64,000 bases of DNA, from the NCBI GenBank assembly GCA_017308235.1, contig JAFKFL010000013.1:186001-250000 (forward strand), in the 5' to 3' direction. Shown here in pieces: positions 43,401 through 51,832 of this stretch. How positions within the stretch are numbered: the first letter of the stretch is position 1; every line of letters starts with the position of its first letter. The notes beneath the pieces are model-generated. The model was not told the origin of the DNA and ran no database searches. It saw only the letters and a program-made list of their open reading frames with translations. Origin of the DNA: Alphaproteobacteria bacterium (GTDB lineage: Bacteria > Pseudomonadota > Alphaproteobacteria > Reyranellales > Reyranellaceae). A program made the position numbers and the translations under genes.

Positions 43401-43826
43401 CGCCATTGCTCGCGGCTTTTCGTGGTGGGCGCCAATCTTGGCGTGCCGTTCGGCACCATCGTGCTGCGCAAGGCCTATGGGCTCGGCGCCCAGGCGATGG
43501 CGGGCGGCTCGTTCCACGCCGGCGCCTTCGCGATCTCCTGGCCGACCGGCGAGTTCGGCGGCATGGGGCTCGAAGGGGCCGTCAAGCTCGGTTTCCGCAA
43601 GGAGCTGGAGGCCGTGACCGATGCCGCCGAACGGCGTGCGCTGTTCGACAAGATGGTGGCGGCGGCCTATGCCCGCGGCAAGGCGCTCAGCACGGCGACC
43701 TACTTCGAGGTCGACGAGGTGATCGATCCTGCAGACTCGCGCCGCTGGATCGTGACAGCGCTGCTCGGCGCCGAGTCCAAGCGGCGTGACGGCCCCAAGA
43801 AACGACCCAATATCGACACCTGGTGA
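40476..43826 (+). CDS. Single-chain biotin-dependent acyl-CoA carboxylase (LCC-type)
   Basis: A 1116-aa fusion of biotin carboxylase, BCCP and carboxyltransferase. Biotin carboxylase is at about 1-450 (KLLIANRGEIAIRI, then ATP-grasp AIAGGGGRGMRLV near 155, then FIEANPRLQVEHTVTE); BCCP at about 510-585 with biotin Lys K545 in AMKM; carboxyltransferase at about 600-1110 (FTEGGGGRPGDID near 735, GGPAMIEGGNLGV near 800, LCDTPGMMVGPEIE near 957). Its layout matches the single-chain long-chain acyl-CoA carboxylases described in Mycobacterium avium and Rhodopseudomonas. It makes a malonyl-type CoA; the substrate here may be medium- or long-chain. Next gene: SDR, 7 bases on. Confidence 0.93.
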   Translation: MLKKLLIANRGEIAIRIAQAAAELGIATVGVHSEDDATSLHTRRVDEAVALKGRGAVAYLDIAAVVAAAKKAKCDAIHPGYGFLSENAGLARDCVDAKVTFVGPTPEQLDLFGDKAAARAHAGKCKVAVLPGTESAIDAEGAVAFFKKHAKSGIALKAIAGGGGRGMRLVRSESEIADAFARASAEAKSAFGNGALYAERLVNRARHIEVQIVGDGKGGIVALGERECTLQRRSQKIVELAPSPNLKPALRKKIVDAAVTMAKAVKYRSLGTFEFLVDGEEFFFIEANPRLQVEHTVTEEVWGVDLVKAQLLLAGGAALSETGVKDASPHGNAIQWRVNMETMTADGSAKPGGGTLSAFEPPSGPGVRVDTYGYAGYRTNPNFDSLIAKVIVHGASFDEALARSDRALAAFRLEGAPSNIPFLRALLADPAVRADKVHTRFVDEHAEKLIEVAAKLQPGLYFPAATSNGSAGRQAGARVDAVDPLAVLTFGKKASVQAAPEMASDAPEGTVSVPAPMQGTIVSIAVKEGDAVASGQPLLIMDAMKMQHEIKSPARGYVRRIAVEAGETIYEGHPLLFVEEADVEVKGGMVEEKVDLDHIRPDLAEYFERRALTLDEKRPEAVARRRKTNQRTARENLNGLVDPGSFVEYGAFAIASQRTRRSVEDLTAKTPADGLITGVGRVNSELFGPDRSRVGVALYDYTVLAGTQGKTNHEKKDRLFELVEQQRLPLVVFTEGGGGRPGDIDVQSVAGLNTMAFHIFGRLSGLVPLVGVNSGRCFAGNAALLGCCDVVIATRNSSIGMGGPAMIEGGNLGVFSPEEVGPMSVQVPNGTVDIAVEDEIEAVAVARKYLSYFQGPVTDWRAADQRLLRRAIPENRLRVYDVRTVIDTLCDQDSVLELRRAFGPGMVTVLARIEGKPLGIVANNPTHLAGAIDSDGADKAARFLQLCDAFDLPVLFLCDTPGMMVGPEIEKTALVRHCSRLFVVGANLGVPFGTIVLRKAYGLGAQAMAGGSFHAGAFAISWPTGEFGGMGLEGAVKLGFRKELEAVTDAAERRALFDKMVAAAYARGKALSTATYFEVDEVIDPADSRRWIVTALLGAESKRRDGPKKRPNIDTW

Positions 43827-43833
43827 GGAAGAC

Positions 43834-44805
43834 ATGAAGGACTTTGCGGGACGGATCGCTGTGGTCACCGGCGGCGGCTCGGGCATGGGGCGTGAGCTGG
43901 TGCGCCAGCTCGTGGCCGAAGGCTGCAGCATCGCGATGTGCGACGTCTCGGCGTCGGGTCTCGCCGAGACCCGGGGGCTGTGCGAGAAGGAGCGTCTGCC
44001 GCAGGGCCTGCGCATTACATCGCATATCGTCGACGTTTCGAACGAGGCGCAGGTGCTGCGCTTCCGCGACGAGATGGCGGAGCAGCATCAGACCGATCGC
44101 ATTCACCTCTTGTTCAACAATGCCGGCATCGGTGGCGGCGGCAGCATGATCGTGAACGAGCGCGCCGAATGGGAGCGGACGTTCAACATCTGCTGGAGCG
44201 GCGTTTACCTTTGCACCCGCGCCTTTCTGCCGATGCTGCAGAAGGCGGACAAGGGTCACATCATCAACACCAGCAGCGTCAACGGCTTCTGGGCCTCGAT
44301 TGGACCGGGCGTGCCGCATACCGCCTACAGCGCGGCGAAGTTCGCCGTGAAAGGCTTCTCCGAGGCCTTGCAGACGGACCTTCGCCTGAATGCACCGCAC
44401 ATCAAATGTTCGGTGGTCATGCCGGGGCACATCGGCACCGGCATCGCCGGCAACACCGGCAGGGTCCAGAGCGGCATCGACAGCGACACTGTGAGCCCAC
44501 AGCAGATCCAGCAGGCGCGGGCGCGCATAACGTCGACGGGCCGGGATGCGTCGGCGATATCGGACGCGCAGATCGAGCAGGCTATCCGCGAACGCGCCCG
44601 GCGCTTCCTCGAGGAGGCGCCGATGACGGCGGCGGAAGCGGCGGGTGTGATCCTGGACGGCGTGAAGGCGGATCGCTGGCGTATCCTGGTCGGCAAGGAC
44701 GCCCATCGCATCGACGAGCTCGTGCGTGCGACACCCGAACAGGCCTACGAGGCCGACTTCTTCAGTCGCCTCGCCGCCGACGTCAATTGGCGCGTCGGGC
44801 GCTAA
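43834..44805 (+). CDS. SDR family oxidoreductase (long C-terminal extension)
   Basis: A 323-aa SDR: AVVTGGGSGMGRELV cofactor motif (9-23), NNAGIG, Ser in NTSSVNGF, and Tyr/Lys in TAYSAAKFAVKGF. Past the usual core there is a long helical tail from about residue 215 (QQARARITSTGRDASAIS, then TAAEAAGVILDGVKADRWRILVG), giving a protein longer than the 250-aa norm. It begins 7 bases after the carboxylase stop and is likely coupled to it; GAGGAAGA is the Shine-Dalgarno. The acceptor could be a ketone made downstream of carboxylation; this is inference. Confidence 0.88.
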   Translation: MKDFAGRIAVVTGGGSGMGRELVRQLVAEGCSIAMCDVSASGLAETRGLCEKERLPQGLRITSHIVDVSNEAQVLRFRDEMAEQHQTDRIHLLFNNAGIGGGGSMIVNERAEWERTFNICWSGVYLCTRAFLPMLQKADKGHIINTSSVNGFWASIGPGVPHTAYSAAKFAVKGFSEALQTDLRLNAPHIKCSVVMPGHIGTGIAGNTGRVQSGIDSDTVSPQQIQQARARITSTGRDASAISDAQIEQAIRERARRFLEEAPMTAAEAAGVILDGVKADRWRILVGKDAHRIDELVRATPEQAYEADFFSRLAADVNWRVGR

Positions 44806-44814
44806 CGGCTGCCG

Positions 44815-46719
44815 TCAGGACGCGAGCCAGAAGGTGTCCGGCTTGTAGAGGCCGATATAACCGCCCGGATCCCAGGCATAGTAGCCCTTCTTGGGCACGT
44901 TCCTGATCTTGGGGCCGATCACAATCGGCTGGCCGATGCTGTTCAGCGTGCCGATCGAATAAACCTGCTCCATGTTGGTCTGGAGGATCTTGTCCCAGGC
45001 CTTGCGGCGCGTCTCATTGTCGGCCGCCGTTTCCCAGGTCCGTAGGTCGTCGAGCAGGCTGCAGACGTCCTGTACGTCGCATTTTTCGCCCTGCTTGCCC
45101 TTTGATTCGATGAACATACCCCAGCGCGGCCACTGCAGGCCGCCCTGCATGGTCGGACAAAATTCCTTCGGTGAGGTCTCGACCGACGGAACGGCCGTCA
45201 CGACGCCGGCATAGGCGGTCATGGTGGCCTCGCCCGAAAAGGCACGCATGCGGAAGTTGTTGAGGGACTGGGGTTTGGTGAGGAGCTTGATGCCGATCTT
45301 CTTCCATTGGTCGGCGACCAGCGAGAGCAGGTCGGTATCCTCGCTGACCTCGCTCGAATACTCCACGATGATGGTGGCTGCGCGACCGTCGGAAAGAAGA
45401 CGGATTCCCTCGTCGTTGCGCTTGTTGAGGCCCGCCTGGTCGAGAAGCTTATTGGCGAGCTTGACGTCATGGGTCGCCCATTTGGTCGCGTACTCTTCCT
45501 TGAAGAGCGCCGATTGCGGCATGATCGTATTGTTCGAGGGCTTGGCGAGGCCTGAATAGATCACCTCGTTCAGCTCGTCACGGTCCATGCCCACCGACAG
45601 CGCGCGGCGGAAGCGGACATCGCGATTGAGCGCACGCCATACCTCGTCCTTCGCGTTGAGGTTGGGATAGAATGCGAGTTGCGAGCCCGAACCCTGCTCC
45701 CACAGCAGGACCTCGACGTTGCTCGTCTTGCTGCTTTTGCGCAGGAACGTGTAGTCGCGCATGTTGAGATAGCGGCACTGCAGGTCGGATTCACCCAGGC
45801 CGGCCTTGGCCGGCACCAGGTTGGCGGCCACGACCGAGAAGACGACGCGATCGAAGTAGGGGAGCTGGCAGCCCTTCTCGTCGACGCGATAGTAGTAGGG
45901 ATTGCGGTCGAACACGAAGCGCTGCGCCGGCGGCGCCGTCGTCTGCATCCAGGGATTGAGCGTCGGCAGATCGGGATTGCTGTCGTAGTACATCGTGTCG
46001 ACGCTGCGAAGGATCTGCACCCAGTTGCCGCCCTGGCCACCGCGCGAGGCCTTGGCGATCTCCTCGGCGGGCGTGTACTTGATATGGAACTTCTTGAGGT
46101 AGTGCGCAGGCCGGTAGAGCCAGAGCGGTGCGGCGCGCGCCTGGCTTTCGATGAAGTAGGGATTGGGCTTGGCCCATGTGTAGCGGATCGTGAGTTCGTC
46201 GAGGATCTCGACCTTGGGCGGCTCACCGTCGACCAGAAGCTCGACCGAAGGACCGGACGGCGAGAGTTCCTTGTTGTTGGCGATATCCTCCCAGAAGAAA
46301 CGAAAATCCTCGGTCGTGAAGGGCTTGCCGTCCGACCACTTGTGCCCGGCGCGCAGCTTTAAGGTGAAGTCGCGCCCTTCCTTGGCCTGGTAGCTCTCGA
46401 GGATATCGGTCTGCAGCTTGAACTTGTCGTCGTAAACGATCAGGCGCGCGTTGGCATAGATGGTCATCAGGCGGGTGTCGCGCGCATTCGCGATCAGCAT
46501 ATTCACCTCGCCACCCTGGCGGCCGGGTCCATCTCCACCCGGAAAATAGCTGACGACAGACGGCTGCTGCGGGAGGCGTTTGTCGACCGGCGGCAACTCG
46601 CCCGATTTCACGCGCTCGGCGAACAACGGTGTTTCCCGAAGCGCGGGTGCTGCACGCAAGAGCGAGGGCCGAAAGAGCGCGCCGAGCGCCATGCCTGCGG
46701 TAAAGACCCGTCTCTTCAT
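44815..46719 (-). CDS. ABC-type oligopeptide-family substrate-binding protein (orphan)
   Basis: A 634-aa SBP_bac_5 family binding protein. A signal segment (RRVFTAGMALGALFRPSLLRA) with an RR pair, Tat-like, leads to a bilobed domain that includes LKLRAGHKWSDGKPFTTEDFRFFWEDI (a family signature near residue 120) and RRALSVGMDRDELNEVIYSG (about 390). These proteins deliver peptides, glycosides or opines to ABC permeases, but no permease or ATPase gene adjoins, so partners must be elsewhere. It follows the TauD-family gene by 147 bases on the same strand; that gap carries a structured element. Confidence 0.9.
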   Translation of the reverse strand: MKRRVFTAGMALGALFRPSLLRAAPALRETPLFAERVKSGELPPVDKRLPQQPSVVSYFPGGDGPGRQGGEVNMLIANARDTRLMTIYANARLIVYDDKFKLQTDILESYQAKEGRDFTLKLRAGHKWSDGKPFTTEDFRFFWEDIANNKELSPSGPSVELLVDGEPPKVEILDELTIRYTWAKPNPYFIESQARAAPLWLYRPAHYLKKFHIKYTPAEEIAKASRGGQGGNWVQILRSVDTMYYDSNPDLPTLNPWMQTTAPPAQRFVFDRNPYYYRVDEKGCQLPYFDRVVFSVVAANLVPAKAGLGESDLQCRYLNMRDYTFLRKSSKTSNVEVLLWEQGSGSQLAFYPNLNAKDEVWRALNRDVRFRRALSVGMDRDELNEVIYSGLAKPSNNTIMPQSALFKEEYATKWATHDVKLANKLLDQAGLNKRNDEGIRLLSDGRAATIIVEYSSEVSEDTDLLSLVADQWKKIGIKLLTKPQSLNNFRMRAFSGEATMTAYAGVVTAVPSVETSPKEFCPTMQGGLQWPRWGMFIESKGKQGEKCDVQDVCSLLDDLRTWETAADNETRRKAWDKILQTNMEQVYSIGTLNSIGQPIVIGPKIRNVPKKGYYAWDPGGYIGLYKPDTFWLAS

Positions 46720-46746
46720 CGTTTGACCTCGCCTCTCATCATTCTC

Positions 46747-46814
46747 GATGCCATTGCCGGCATTCAGCTTTGACGATGATCAAAGGGCCGAACCCTGGTC
46801 CGGTCAATGGCATC
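46747..46814 (-). other. Structured leader/riboregulator candidate upstream of the binding-protein gene
   Basis: GATGCCATTGCCGG (46747-46760) pairs with CCGGTCAATGGCATC (46800-46814) with one bulged base, a 14-base outer stem. Inside are two hairpins: CTTTGA-CGATGA-TCAAAG (46768-46785) and GGG-CCGAA-CCC (46785-46795). Read on the minus strand this is a three-way-junction-like fold in the leader of the binding-protein gene, whose Shine-Dalgarno lies about 20-30 bases downstream. I do not know a riboswitch family of this form; a terminator or repeat is the alternative. Confidence 0.35.
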
Positions 46815-46866
46815 CACACTGCAGAATCGACGCAGCATCCAGAATCTCTGCCCGCCGGCCTGCATT

Positions 46867-47838
46867 TCAGTAGCGGTCGAAGGCGCGTTTGGGGCCAGGT
46901 CTTGTTCCGTCTGCCACCGTCGGCTTCACCGTGCCGTTGGCGGCAATGGTGTCGGGCGCATAGGAGCCGGCGACGCCCTTCGGCCGGTCGCCCTTCACCG
47001 TCACGCGCTCCATGGTGCGGCGCGCGGGATAGTAGTCATGGGCGGCATAGTGCAGAACCGAGCGGTTGTCCCACATCACCACCATGTCGGGCTCCCACTT
47101 CACCCGGAGCTGGTATTCAGGAGTGGTGGCCTGGCGGTAGAGGAAGGCCAGCAGGGCATCGCTTTCGTCGGGCTTGAGGTCCTTGATGCGGACGCAGAAC
47201 TGCTGGTTGACGTTGAGGATACGTCGGCCGGAGACCGGATGCACCCGCACCACGGGATGCCAAGGGTTGGGAAACTCGTCTTCGAGCCTGCGCAGCTTGG
47301 CGCGGTCGCTGTGGCCGAACAGGGGCCGCCAAGGCTTGAAGTCGTGCAGCGCCTCAAGGCCATGGATATGTTCCTTCATGCGTTCCGACAGGCCGCGATA
47401 GGCGGCGCTCATGCTCGAGAAGAGCGTGTCGCCGCCGACCTCTGGCACGACCTTGGCACGCAGGATCGTGCCGAGCGGCGGGGCTTCGCGGAACGTTTCG
47501 TCGGCATGCCAGATATCGGTCAGTGCTGGCGGATTGTCGGCCGAGTAATCGAGGATGATGACTTCGGGCTTGTCCTCGAGATTGGGCGAAAAGGGATGGA
47601 TCGACAGCTCGCCGAACAGCGCCCCGAACGCCATTTGCTGGTCGATTGTTATGTCTTGCCCGCGCATCACGATCACTTCGAATTGAACGAGAGCGTCGTG
47701 CACGGTCCTGAATTGGGCCGGCGAAAGCGGCCGGCGGAGGTCGATACCCTCGATTTCCGCGCCGATGAAACCGTTGATCGGACGCACGCGGATGGCCGTG
47801 TCCGCCTGGGCATGAACTGCTGCTGATCGAGCCGCCAT
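46867..47838 (-). CDS. TauD/TfdA family Fe(II)/2-oxoglutarate dioxygenase
   Basis: A 323-aa non-haem iron dioxygenase. The metal triad is visible: H111 and D113 in WHADETF and a distal His in NRSVLHYAAHDYY (263 or 267), with R273-R274 of ARRTMERV as the 2-oxoglutarate carboxylate anchor. It hydroxylates a substrate such as a taurine-type sulfonate, a phenoxyacetate or an alkyl sulfate. ATG 47838 follows AGGAGG; an upstream in-frame start at 47970 would overlap the divergent oxidase gene. It lies upstream of the binding-protein gene on the same strand. Confidence 0.9.
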   Translation of the reverse strand: MAARSAAVHAQADTAIRVRPINGFIGAEIEGIDLRRPLSPAQFRTVHDALVQFEVIVMRGQDITIDQQMAFGALFGELSIHPFSPNLEDKPEVIILDYSADNPPALTDIWHADETFREAPPLGTILRAKVVPEVGGDTLFSSMSAAYRGLSERMKEHIHGLEALHDFKPWRPLFGHSDRAKLRRLEDEFPNPWHPVVRVHPVSGRRILNVNQQFCVRIKDLKPDESDALLAFLYRQATTPEYQLRVKWEPDMVVMWDNRSVLHYAAHDYYPARRTMERVTVKGDRPKGVAGSYAPDTIAANGTVKPTVADGTRPGPKRAFDRY

Positions 47839-47968
47839 AACGCTCCTCCTGAACCTCATCTTTGGTAGAAATCCTAGCGTCATCGGTCGCCTTGCGGAAC
47901 CGGCTATCGCGTTTGACGCCACCCGGCGAACGCGCAAAAACGGCCGTCTTTCGAGTATCGGGGGAACC

Positions 47969-49063
47969 ATGCCAAGCGGCCTTGAAGATCAGTTCGTCAC
48001 ACTGCATGAGATCGTCAAAGCGGCCAAGATTCGGCTCAATCCCAATATCTGGGACTATCTGATCGGCGCCACCGAAACCGAAACGACGCTTCGGCGCAAC
48101 CGCATGGCGCTTGACTCGATCGCTTTCAAGCCGCGCGTTCTGCGCAACGTCTCGAAGATCGACCCCTCGTCGGAGATCCTGGGCAAGAAGCTGCGCATTC
48201 CCGTCCTGCTCGCCCCCGTGGGATCGCTTGAATCGTTCGAGGCGGGCGGCGGCATTACCGTCGCCAAGGGTGCCGGTGCGGCGGGCGTCGGCATGCTGAT
48301 CAGCTCGGTGACGACGCTCAAGCTCGAGGATATCGTGAAGGGCGGCAACGGTCCCAAGATCTATCAACTCTATGTGCGCGGTGACACGGCTTGGTCGGCC
48401 GATCGCGTGAAGCAGGCCATGGGTGCGGGTTACGACGCCTTCTGCATCACCGTCGACAGCAATATCTACTCGCGACGCGAGCGCGACATTGCCAAGCGCT
48501 TCGTGAAATCCTGGCGTACCGCAGCCACCGGGCAGGACTATCAGGCCTCCTTCGCCTGGGACGATTTCAAGCGCCTGCGCGAGAAGTTCCCGGATGTGAA
48601 GTTCCTGTTGAAGGGCATCGGCACGGGGGAAGATGCCGAGATCGCGCTGCAGCACGGCGTCTGGGGCGTCTATTGCTCCAACCATGGCGGCCGCCAGCTC
48701 GACCATGGCCGTGGTTCCGCCGAGGTGCTGCCGGAGATCGTCGAGGTGGTGAAGGGCCGCGCCAAGGTAATCGTCGATGGCAGCTTCAGCCGTGGCACCG
48801 ATATTGTGAAGGCGATCTGCATGGGCGCCGACTGGGTCGGCATGGGCCGCCTCTACTGCTACGGCCTCGCGGCGGCAGGCGCCGCCGGCATCGAGCGCGT
48901 GGTCGAGCTCCTCGAGGAGGAGATGAAGGAGGCAATGGGCCTTCTTGGCGTCACCAGCCTCAAGCAGCTCGACAAGAGCTACATCAGCGCCGGCTGGCCC
49001 ACCAACCTGCCCCATGTCCACAGCGCCTTCCCGCTCCTGAACCTGGAAGACAAGGGATACTGA
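47969..49063 (+). CDS. FMN-dependent alpha-hydroxy-acid oxidase/dehydrogenase
   Basis: A 364-aa TIM-barrel flavoprotein of the glycolate oxidase/lactate dehydrogenase family. NPNIWDYLIGATETETT gives the N-terminal Tyr, LLAPVGSL is the first strand, LLKGIGTGEDA holds the FMN-binding Lys, and CSNHGGRQLDHG holds the catalytic His and Arg. It oxidises an L-2-hydroxy acid to the keto acid; no transmembrane segment is seen, so it is cytoplasmic. It is divergent from the TauD gene. Two 2-hydroxyacid dehydrogenases farther right may handle the same class of substrate. Confidence 0.9.
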   Translation: MPSGLEDQFVTLHEIVKAAKIRLNPNIWDYLIGATETETTLRRNRMALDSIAFKPRVLRNVSKIDPSSEILGKKLRIPVLLAPVGSLESFEAGGGITVAKGAGAAGVGMLISSVTTLKLEDIVKGGNGPKIYQLYVRGDTAWSADRVKQAMGAGYDAFCITVDSNIYSRRERDIAKRFVKSWRTAATGQDYQASFAWDDFKRLREKFPDVKFLLKGIGTGEDAEIALQHGVWGVYCSNHGGRQLDHGRGSAEVLPEIVEVVKGRAKVIVDGSFSRGTDIVKAICMGADWVGMGRLYCYGLAAAGAAGIERVVELLEEEMKEAMGLLGVTSLKQLDKSYISAGWPTNLPHVHSAFPLLNLEDKGY

Positions 49064-49073
49064 TACTCATGAT

Positions 49074-49105
49074 CTTCCTCCCGACGCATAGGCGTCGGGA
49101 GGAAG
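49074..49105. terminator. Bidirectional hairpin between convergent genes
   Basis: CTTCCTCCCGACGC and GCGTCGGGAGGAAG form a perfect 14-base stem around ATAG, 10 bases past the oxidase stop and 8 before the facing SDR stop. There is no T-run, but position and stability fit a shared terminator. Confidence 0.7.
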
Positions 49106-49112
49106 TGAATGA

Positions 49113-49865
49113 TCAGCCGCGGCCGATGAACGGCATCTTGGTGGCCATCACGGTCATGAACTGCACGTTGGCATCGAGCGGCAGGCTGTCCATGTAGACG
49201 ATCGCCTGCGCCACCGCGTCGACATCCATGCGCGGCTCGACCATGGTCGTGCCGTTGGGCTGCGGAACGCCCTTGGTCATGCGGTCGGTCATCGGTGTGG
49301 CCGCATTGCCGATGTCGATCTGGCCACAGGCGATGTCATAGGCGCGGCCGTCGAGCGAGGTCGATTTCGTGAGGCCGGTGATCGCATGCTTGGTCGAGGT
49401 GTAGGCGACCGAGAAGGGCCGCGGCGCATGGGCCGAGATCGAGCCGTTGTTGATGATGCGCCCGCCGCGTGGCTTCTGGTCCTTCATGATCTTCATCGCT
49501 TCCTGCGTGCACAGGAAAGGCCCGGTGAGATTGGCTGCCACGACATTGAGCCAGGTCTCGTAAGGCAGCTCCTCGAGCGGCACCGGGGGCGCGCCGCCGC
49601 CGGCATTGTTGAAGACAAGATCGAGCCGGCCCCAGGTCGCCTTGACCTTGGCGAACAGCGACACGATGTCATCGCGCTTGGACACATCCGTCGGCACCGC
49701 GAGGGCGCTCGGCGCGTTGTTGCCGGCCAGCTTGGCCGTTTCGTCGAGCGCATCCTTGCGTCGTCCGGCCAGCGCCACCTTGTAACCGTTGTTCAACAGA
49801 GCCAGCGCCGAAGCGCGCCCGATGCCACTGCCGGCGCCAGTGACGACTGCAATCTTTCCGCTCAT
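49113..49865 (-). CDS. SDR family oxidoreductase
   Basis: A 250-aa SDR. Cofactor motif [15 protein letters not shown] (6-20), NNAGGGAPP, Ser in [11 protein letters not shown] and Tyr/Lys in [13 protein letters not shown]; an Arg at GRRKD after the second strand suggests NADP(H). The C-terminal [14 protein letters not shown] is typical for a common proteobacterial SDR subgroup of unknown substrate. ATG 49865 has a strong AGGAGGAAC upstream. It is convergent with the hydroxy-acid oxidase and divergent from the PhoD gene. Confidence 0.9.
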   Translation of the reverse strand: MSGKIAVVTGAGSGIGRASALALLNNGYKVALAGRRKDALDETAKLAGNNAPSALAVPTDVSKRDDIVSLFAKVKATWGRLDLVFNNAGGGAPPVPLEELPYETWLNVVAANLTGPFLCTQEAMKIMKDQKPRGGRIINNGSISAHAPRPFSVAYTSTKHAITGLTKSTSLDGRAYDIACGQIDIGNAATPMTDRMTKGVPQPNGTTMVEPRMDVDAVAQAIVYMDSLPLDANVQFMTVMATKMPFIGRG

Positions 49866-49950
49866 GGGTCCGTTCCTCCTCAAGGAGCGGACCCTAGCAG
49901 ACCGACGCGTCGCCATTGAAGTGTCGCTTTGAACGCGTAAAGGTTGTGGC

Positions 49951-51468
49951 ATGCATCGCCGTACCTTCGTTGCGGGCCTTGGCGCCCTGTGGTTGCCGTC
50001 GTTGGCGCGGGCCGAGGCGCCGCTGGCGGAAAATCCTTTCGGGCTGGGGATCGCCTCCGGCCATCCGACACCCAAGTCCGTGGTGCTTTGGACGCGGTTG
50101 CTGGCGGCGTCGCCAACCGAGCCGCTGGCCGGTCCATTTGCTGTCGACTGGACGATCGCCGAAGACGAGCGTTTGCAGCGGGTGGTCCGCCATGGGCAGG
50201 CGACGGCCGAGCCGCGCTGGGGGCATTCCGTCCATGTCGAAGTGGATGGGCTCAAGCCCGGTCGGCCCTATTGGTATCGCTTCGCCGTGAACGGCAAGGA
50301 AAGTCCCGTCGGGCGGACCCTCACAGCGCCTGAATCGAACGAGCGCGTCCCGCTCCTGCGGTTCGCCTTCGCCTCCTGCCAGCAGTACGAGCAGGGCTAC
50401 TACGCCGCCCTACGCCACATGGCGGGCGAAGAGCTCAATGCCGTGCTGTTCCTCGGCGATTACATCTACGAGATCTCGTGGGGCCGCAATCACGTGCGCC
50501 ATCACGATGCCGGCCGCCCGACTCTGCTGTTCGAGTATCGCAATCGTTATGCGCTCTACAAATCCGATCCCGACCTGCAGGCGGCACATGCCAGCCATCC
50601 ATGGATCGTCACATGGGACGATCACGAGGTCGTCAACGATTACGCCAACGATCTCTCGCCGACCGATCCGGATCCCAGGCAGTTCCTGGCCATCCGTGCC
50701 GCCGCCTATCAGGCGTATTGGGAGCACATGCCGCTGCCTATGTCGATGCAGCCCAAGGGATCGTCGCTGAAGCTGTACGACCGCTACCGCTTCGGAGACT
50801 TGATGGAGCTCTTCGTGGTCGACGATCGGCAGTATCGCGCACACAACGCCTGTCATGCCGAACTCACGCGCGATCGCTTGCTGGTGGACTGCGCCGAGCG
50901 ACTCGATCCGGCGCGCACCATGTTGGGCGCCGCGCAGGAAGCGTGGTTTGCCGACGGAATGAAACGGGCCTCGGCCCGCTGGAACCTGGTTGCCCAGCAG
51001 ACGCTGATGGCAGAGGCCGGCCGGCTCACCAAGGATGGCAAGCGTGCCTTTTGGGGCGACGGTTGGGATGGTTATCCGGCCGCGCGCCGAAAGCTGTTGG
51101 ACGCCGTCGCGGCCTCGCCGGTGAAGAACACGGTCGTCGTGAGTGGCGACGTCCATTCGTTCTGGGCAACCGACCTCAAGCAGGATTTCGCCACCCCCTT
51201 GTCGCGCACGGTGGCGACCGAATTCGTGGGCGGTTCAGTGACGTCGCAGGGCTTCACGAACGAGCGGATAAAGCCCTTGCTGCGCGACAATCCCCATCTG
51301 CGCTACGGTTTGGGGGAAGCCTATGGTTACGGTCATCTCGCACTCGACGCCAAGGCTGCGACCGTTTCCTTTCGCACCGTCGACGACGTGCGCGACCCCA
51401 AGTCGGGCATCAAGACGTCGGCGCAGTTTGCCGTCGAGGCCGGCGATCCCGGCGTGAAGCGCGCCTAA
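49951..51468 (+). CDS. phoD: PhoD-family alkaline phosphatase/phosphodiesterase
   Basis: A 505-aa exported metallophosphoesterase. The N-terminus [15 protein letters not shown] has the Arg pair of a Tat signal, as in PhoD; an N-terminal beta-domain ([18 protein letters not shown]) precedes the catalytic domain with [12 protein letters not shown] (Cys ligand), LGDYIYE (Asp), [14 protein letters not shown] (Asp/His) and [12 protein letters not shown] (His). It releases phosphate from phosphomono- and diesters in the periplasm using Ca2+/Fe3+. Expression under phosphate limitation is expected, but no Pho box was recognised. Its stop overlaps the DUF1330 stop. Confidence 0.9.
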   Translation: MHRRTFVAGLGALWLPSLARAEAPLAENPFGLGIASGHPTPKSVVLWTRLLAASPTEPLAGPFAVDWTIAEDERLQRVVRHGQATAEPRWGHSVHVEVDGLKPGRPYWYRFAVNGKESPVGRTLTAPESNERVPLLRFAFASCQQYEQGYYAALRHMAGEELNAVLFLGDYIYEISWGRNHVRHHDAGRPTLLFEYRNRYALYKSDPDLQAAHASHPWIVTWDDHEVVNDYANDLSPTDPDPRQFLAIRAAAYQAYWEHMPLPMSMQPKGSSLKLYDRYRFGDLMELFVVDDRQYRAHNACHAELTRDRLLVDCAERLDPARTMLGAAQEAWFADGMKRASARWNLVAQQTLMAEAGRLTKDGKRAFWGDGWDGYPAARRKLLDAVAASPVKNTVVVSGDVHSFWATDLKQDFATPLSRTVATEFVGGSVTSQGFTNERIKPLLRDNPHLRYGLGEAYGYGHLALDAKAATVSFRTVDDVRDPKSGIKTSAQFAVEAGDPGVKRA

Positions 51469-51764
51469 ATCGGTGGCTCGACGCCTTCGAGCATGATCAG
51501 CTTTCGGCTGAGGGCGGCGTCGCGAACGGCAAGCGCCTCAGCATATTCGGCGGAACGGTACCAGGCGCGGGCGCGGTCGATATCGGGAAACTCGACGACC
51601 ACGACCATGCGTGGCCGCCAGTCGCCTTCGAGCGGTTCGATCGCACCGCCGCGCACCAGGTAGCGCCCGCCGTAGCGGGCGATCGAGTCAGCCGCGCGGG
51701 TCCGATAGATTTCGAGCGCGGCAGGATCGCGCGCGGATACGTCCGATATGAGGTAAGCAGCCAT
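51465..51764 (-). CDS. DUF1330 domain protein
   Basis: A 99-aa dimeric alpha/beta-barrel-type protein. AAYLISDVSARDPAALEIYR (residues 2-21), GGRYLVRGGAIEPLEGDWRP and VVVEFPDIDRARAWYRSAEYAEALAVRD are the standard DUF1330 phrases. Function unknown for the family; the fold is shared with antibiotic-biosynthesis monooxygenase-like proteins. It is convergent with phoD, overlapping its stop codon, and 68 bases from the divergent dehydrogenase start. Confidence 0.88.
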   Translation of the reverse strand: MAAYLISDVSARDPAALEIYRTRAADSIARYGGRYLVRGGAIEPLEGDWRPRMVVVVEFPDIDRARAWYRSAEYAEALAVRDAALSRKLIMLEGVEPPI

Positions 51765-51832
51765 AGACGAAGTTTAGCGCTTCCTTTCGAACGGGTCTCG
51801 GCTGCGACTGGGGCTACTGATATCGTGACCGT

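Noticed and set aside
42075..44015. A 646-codon minus-strand open frame opposite the carboxylase
   Set aside because: Same effect; the plus strand encodes the BCCP and carboxyltransferase domains without a break.
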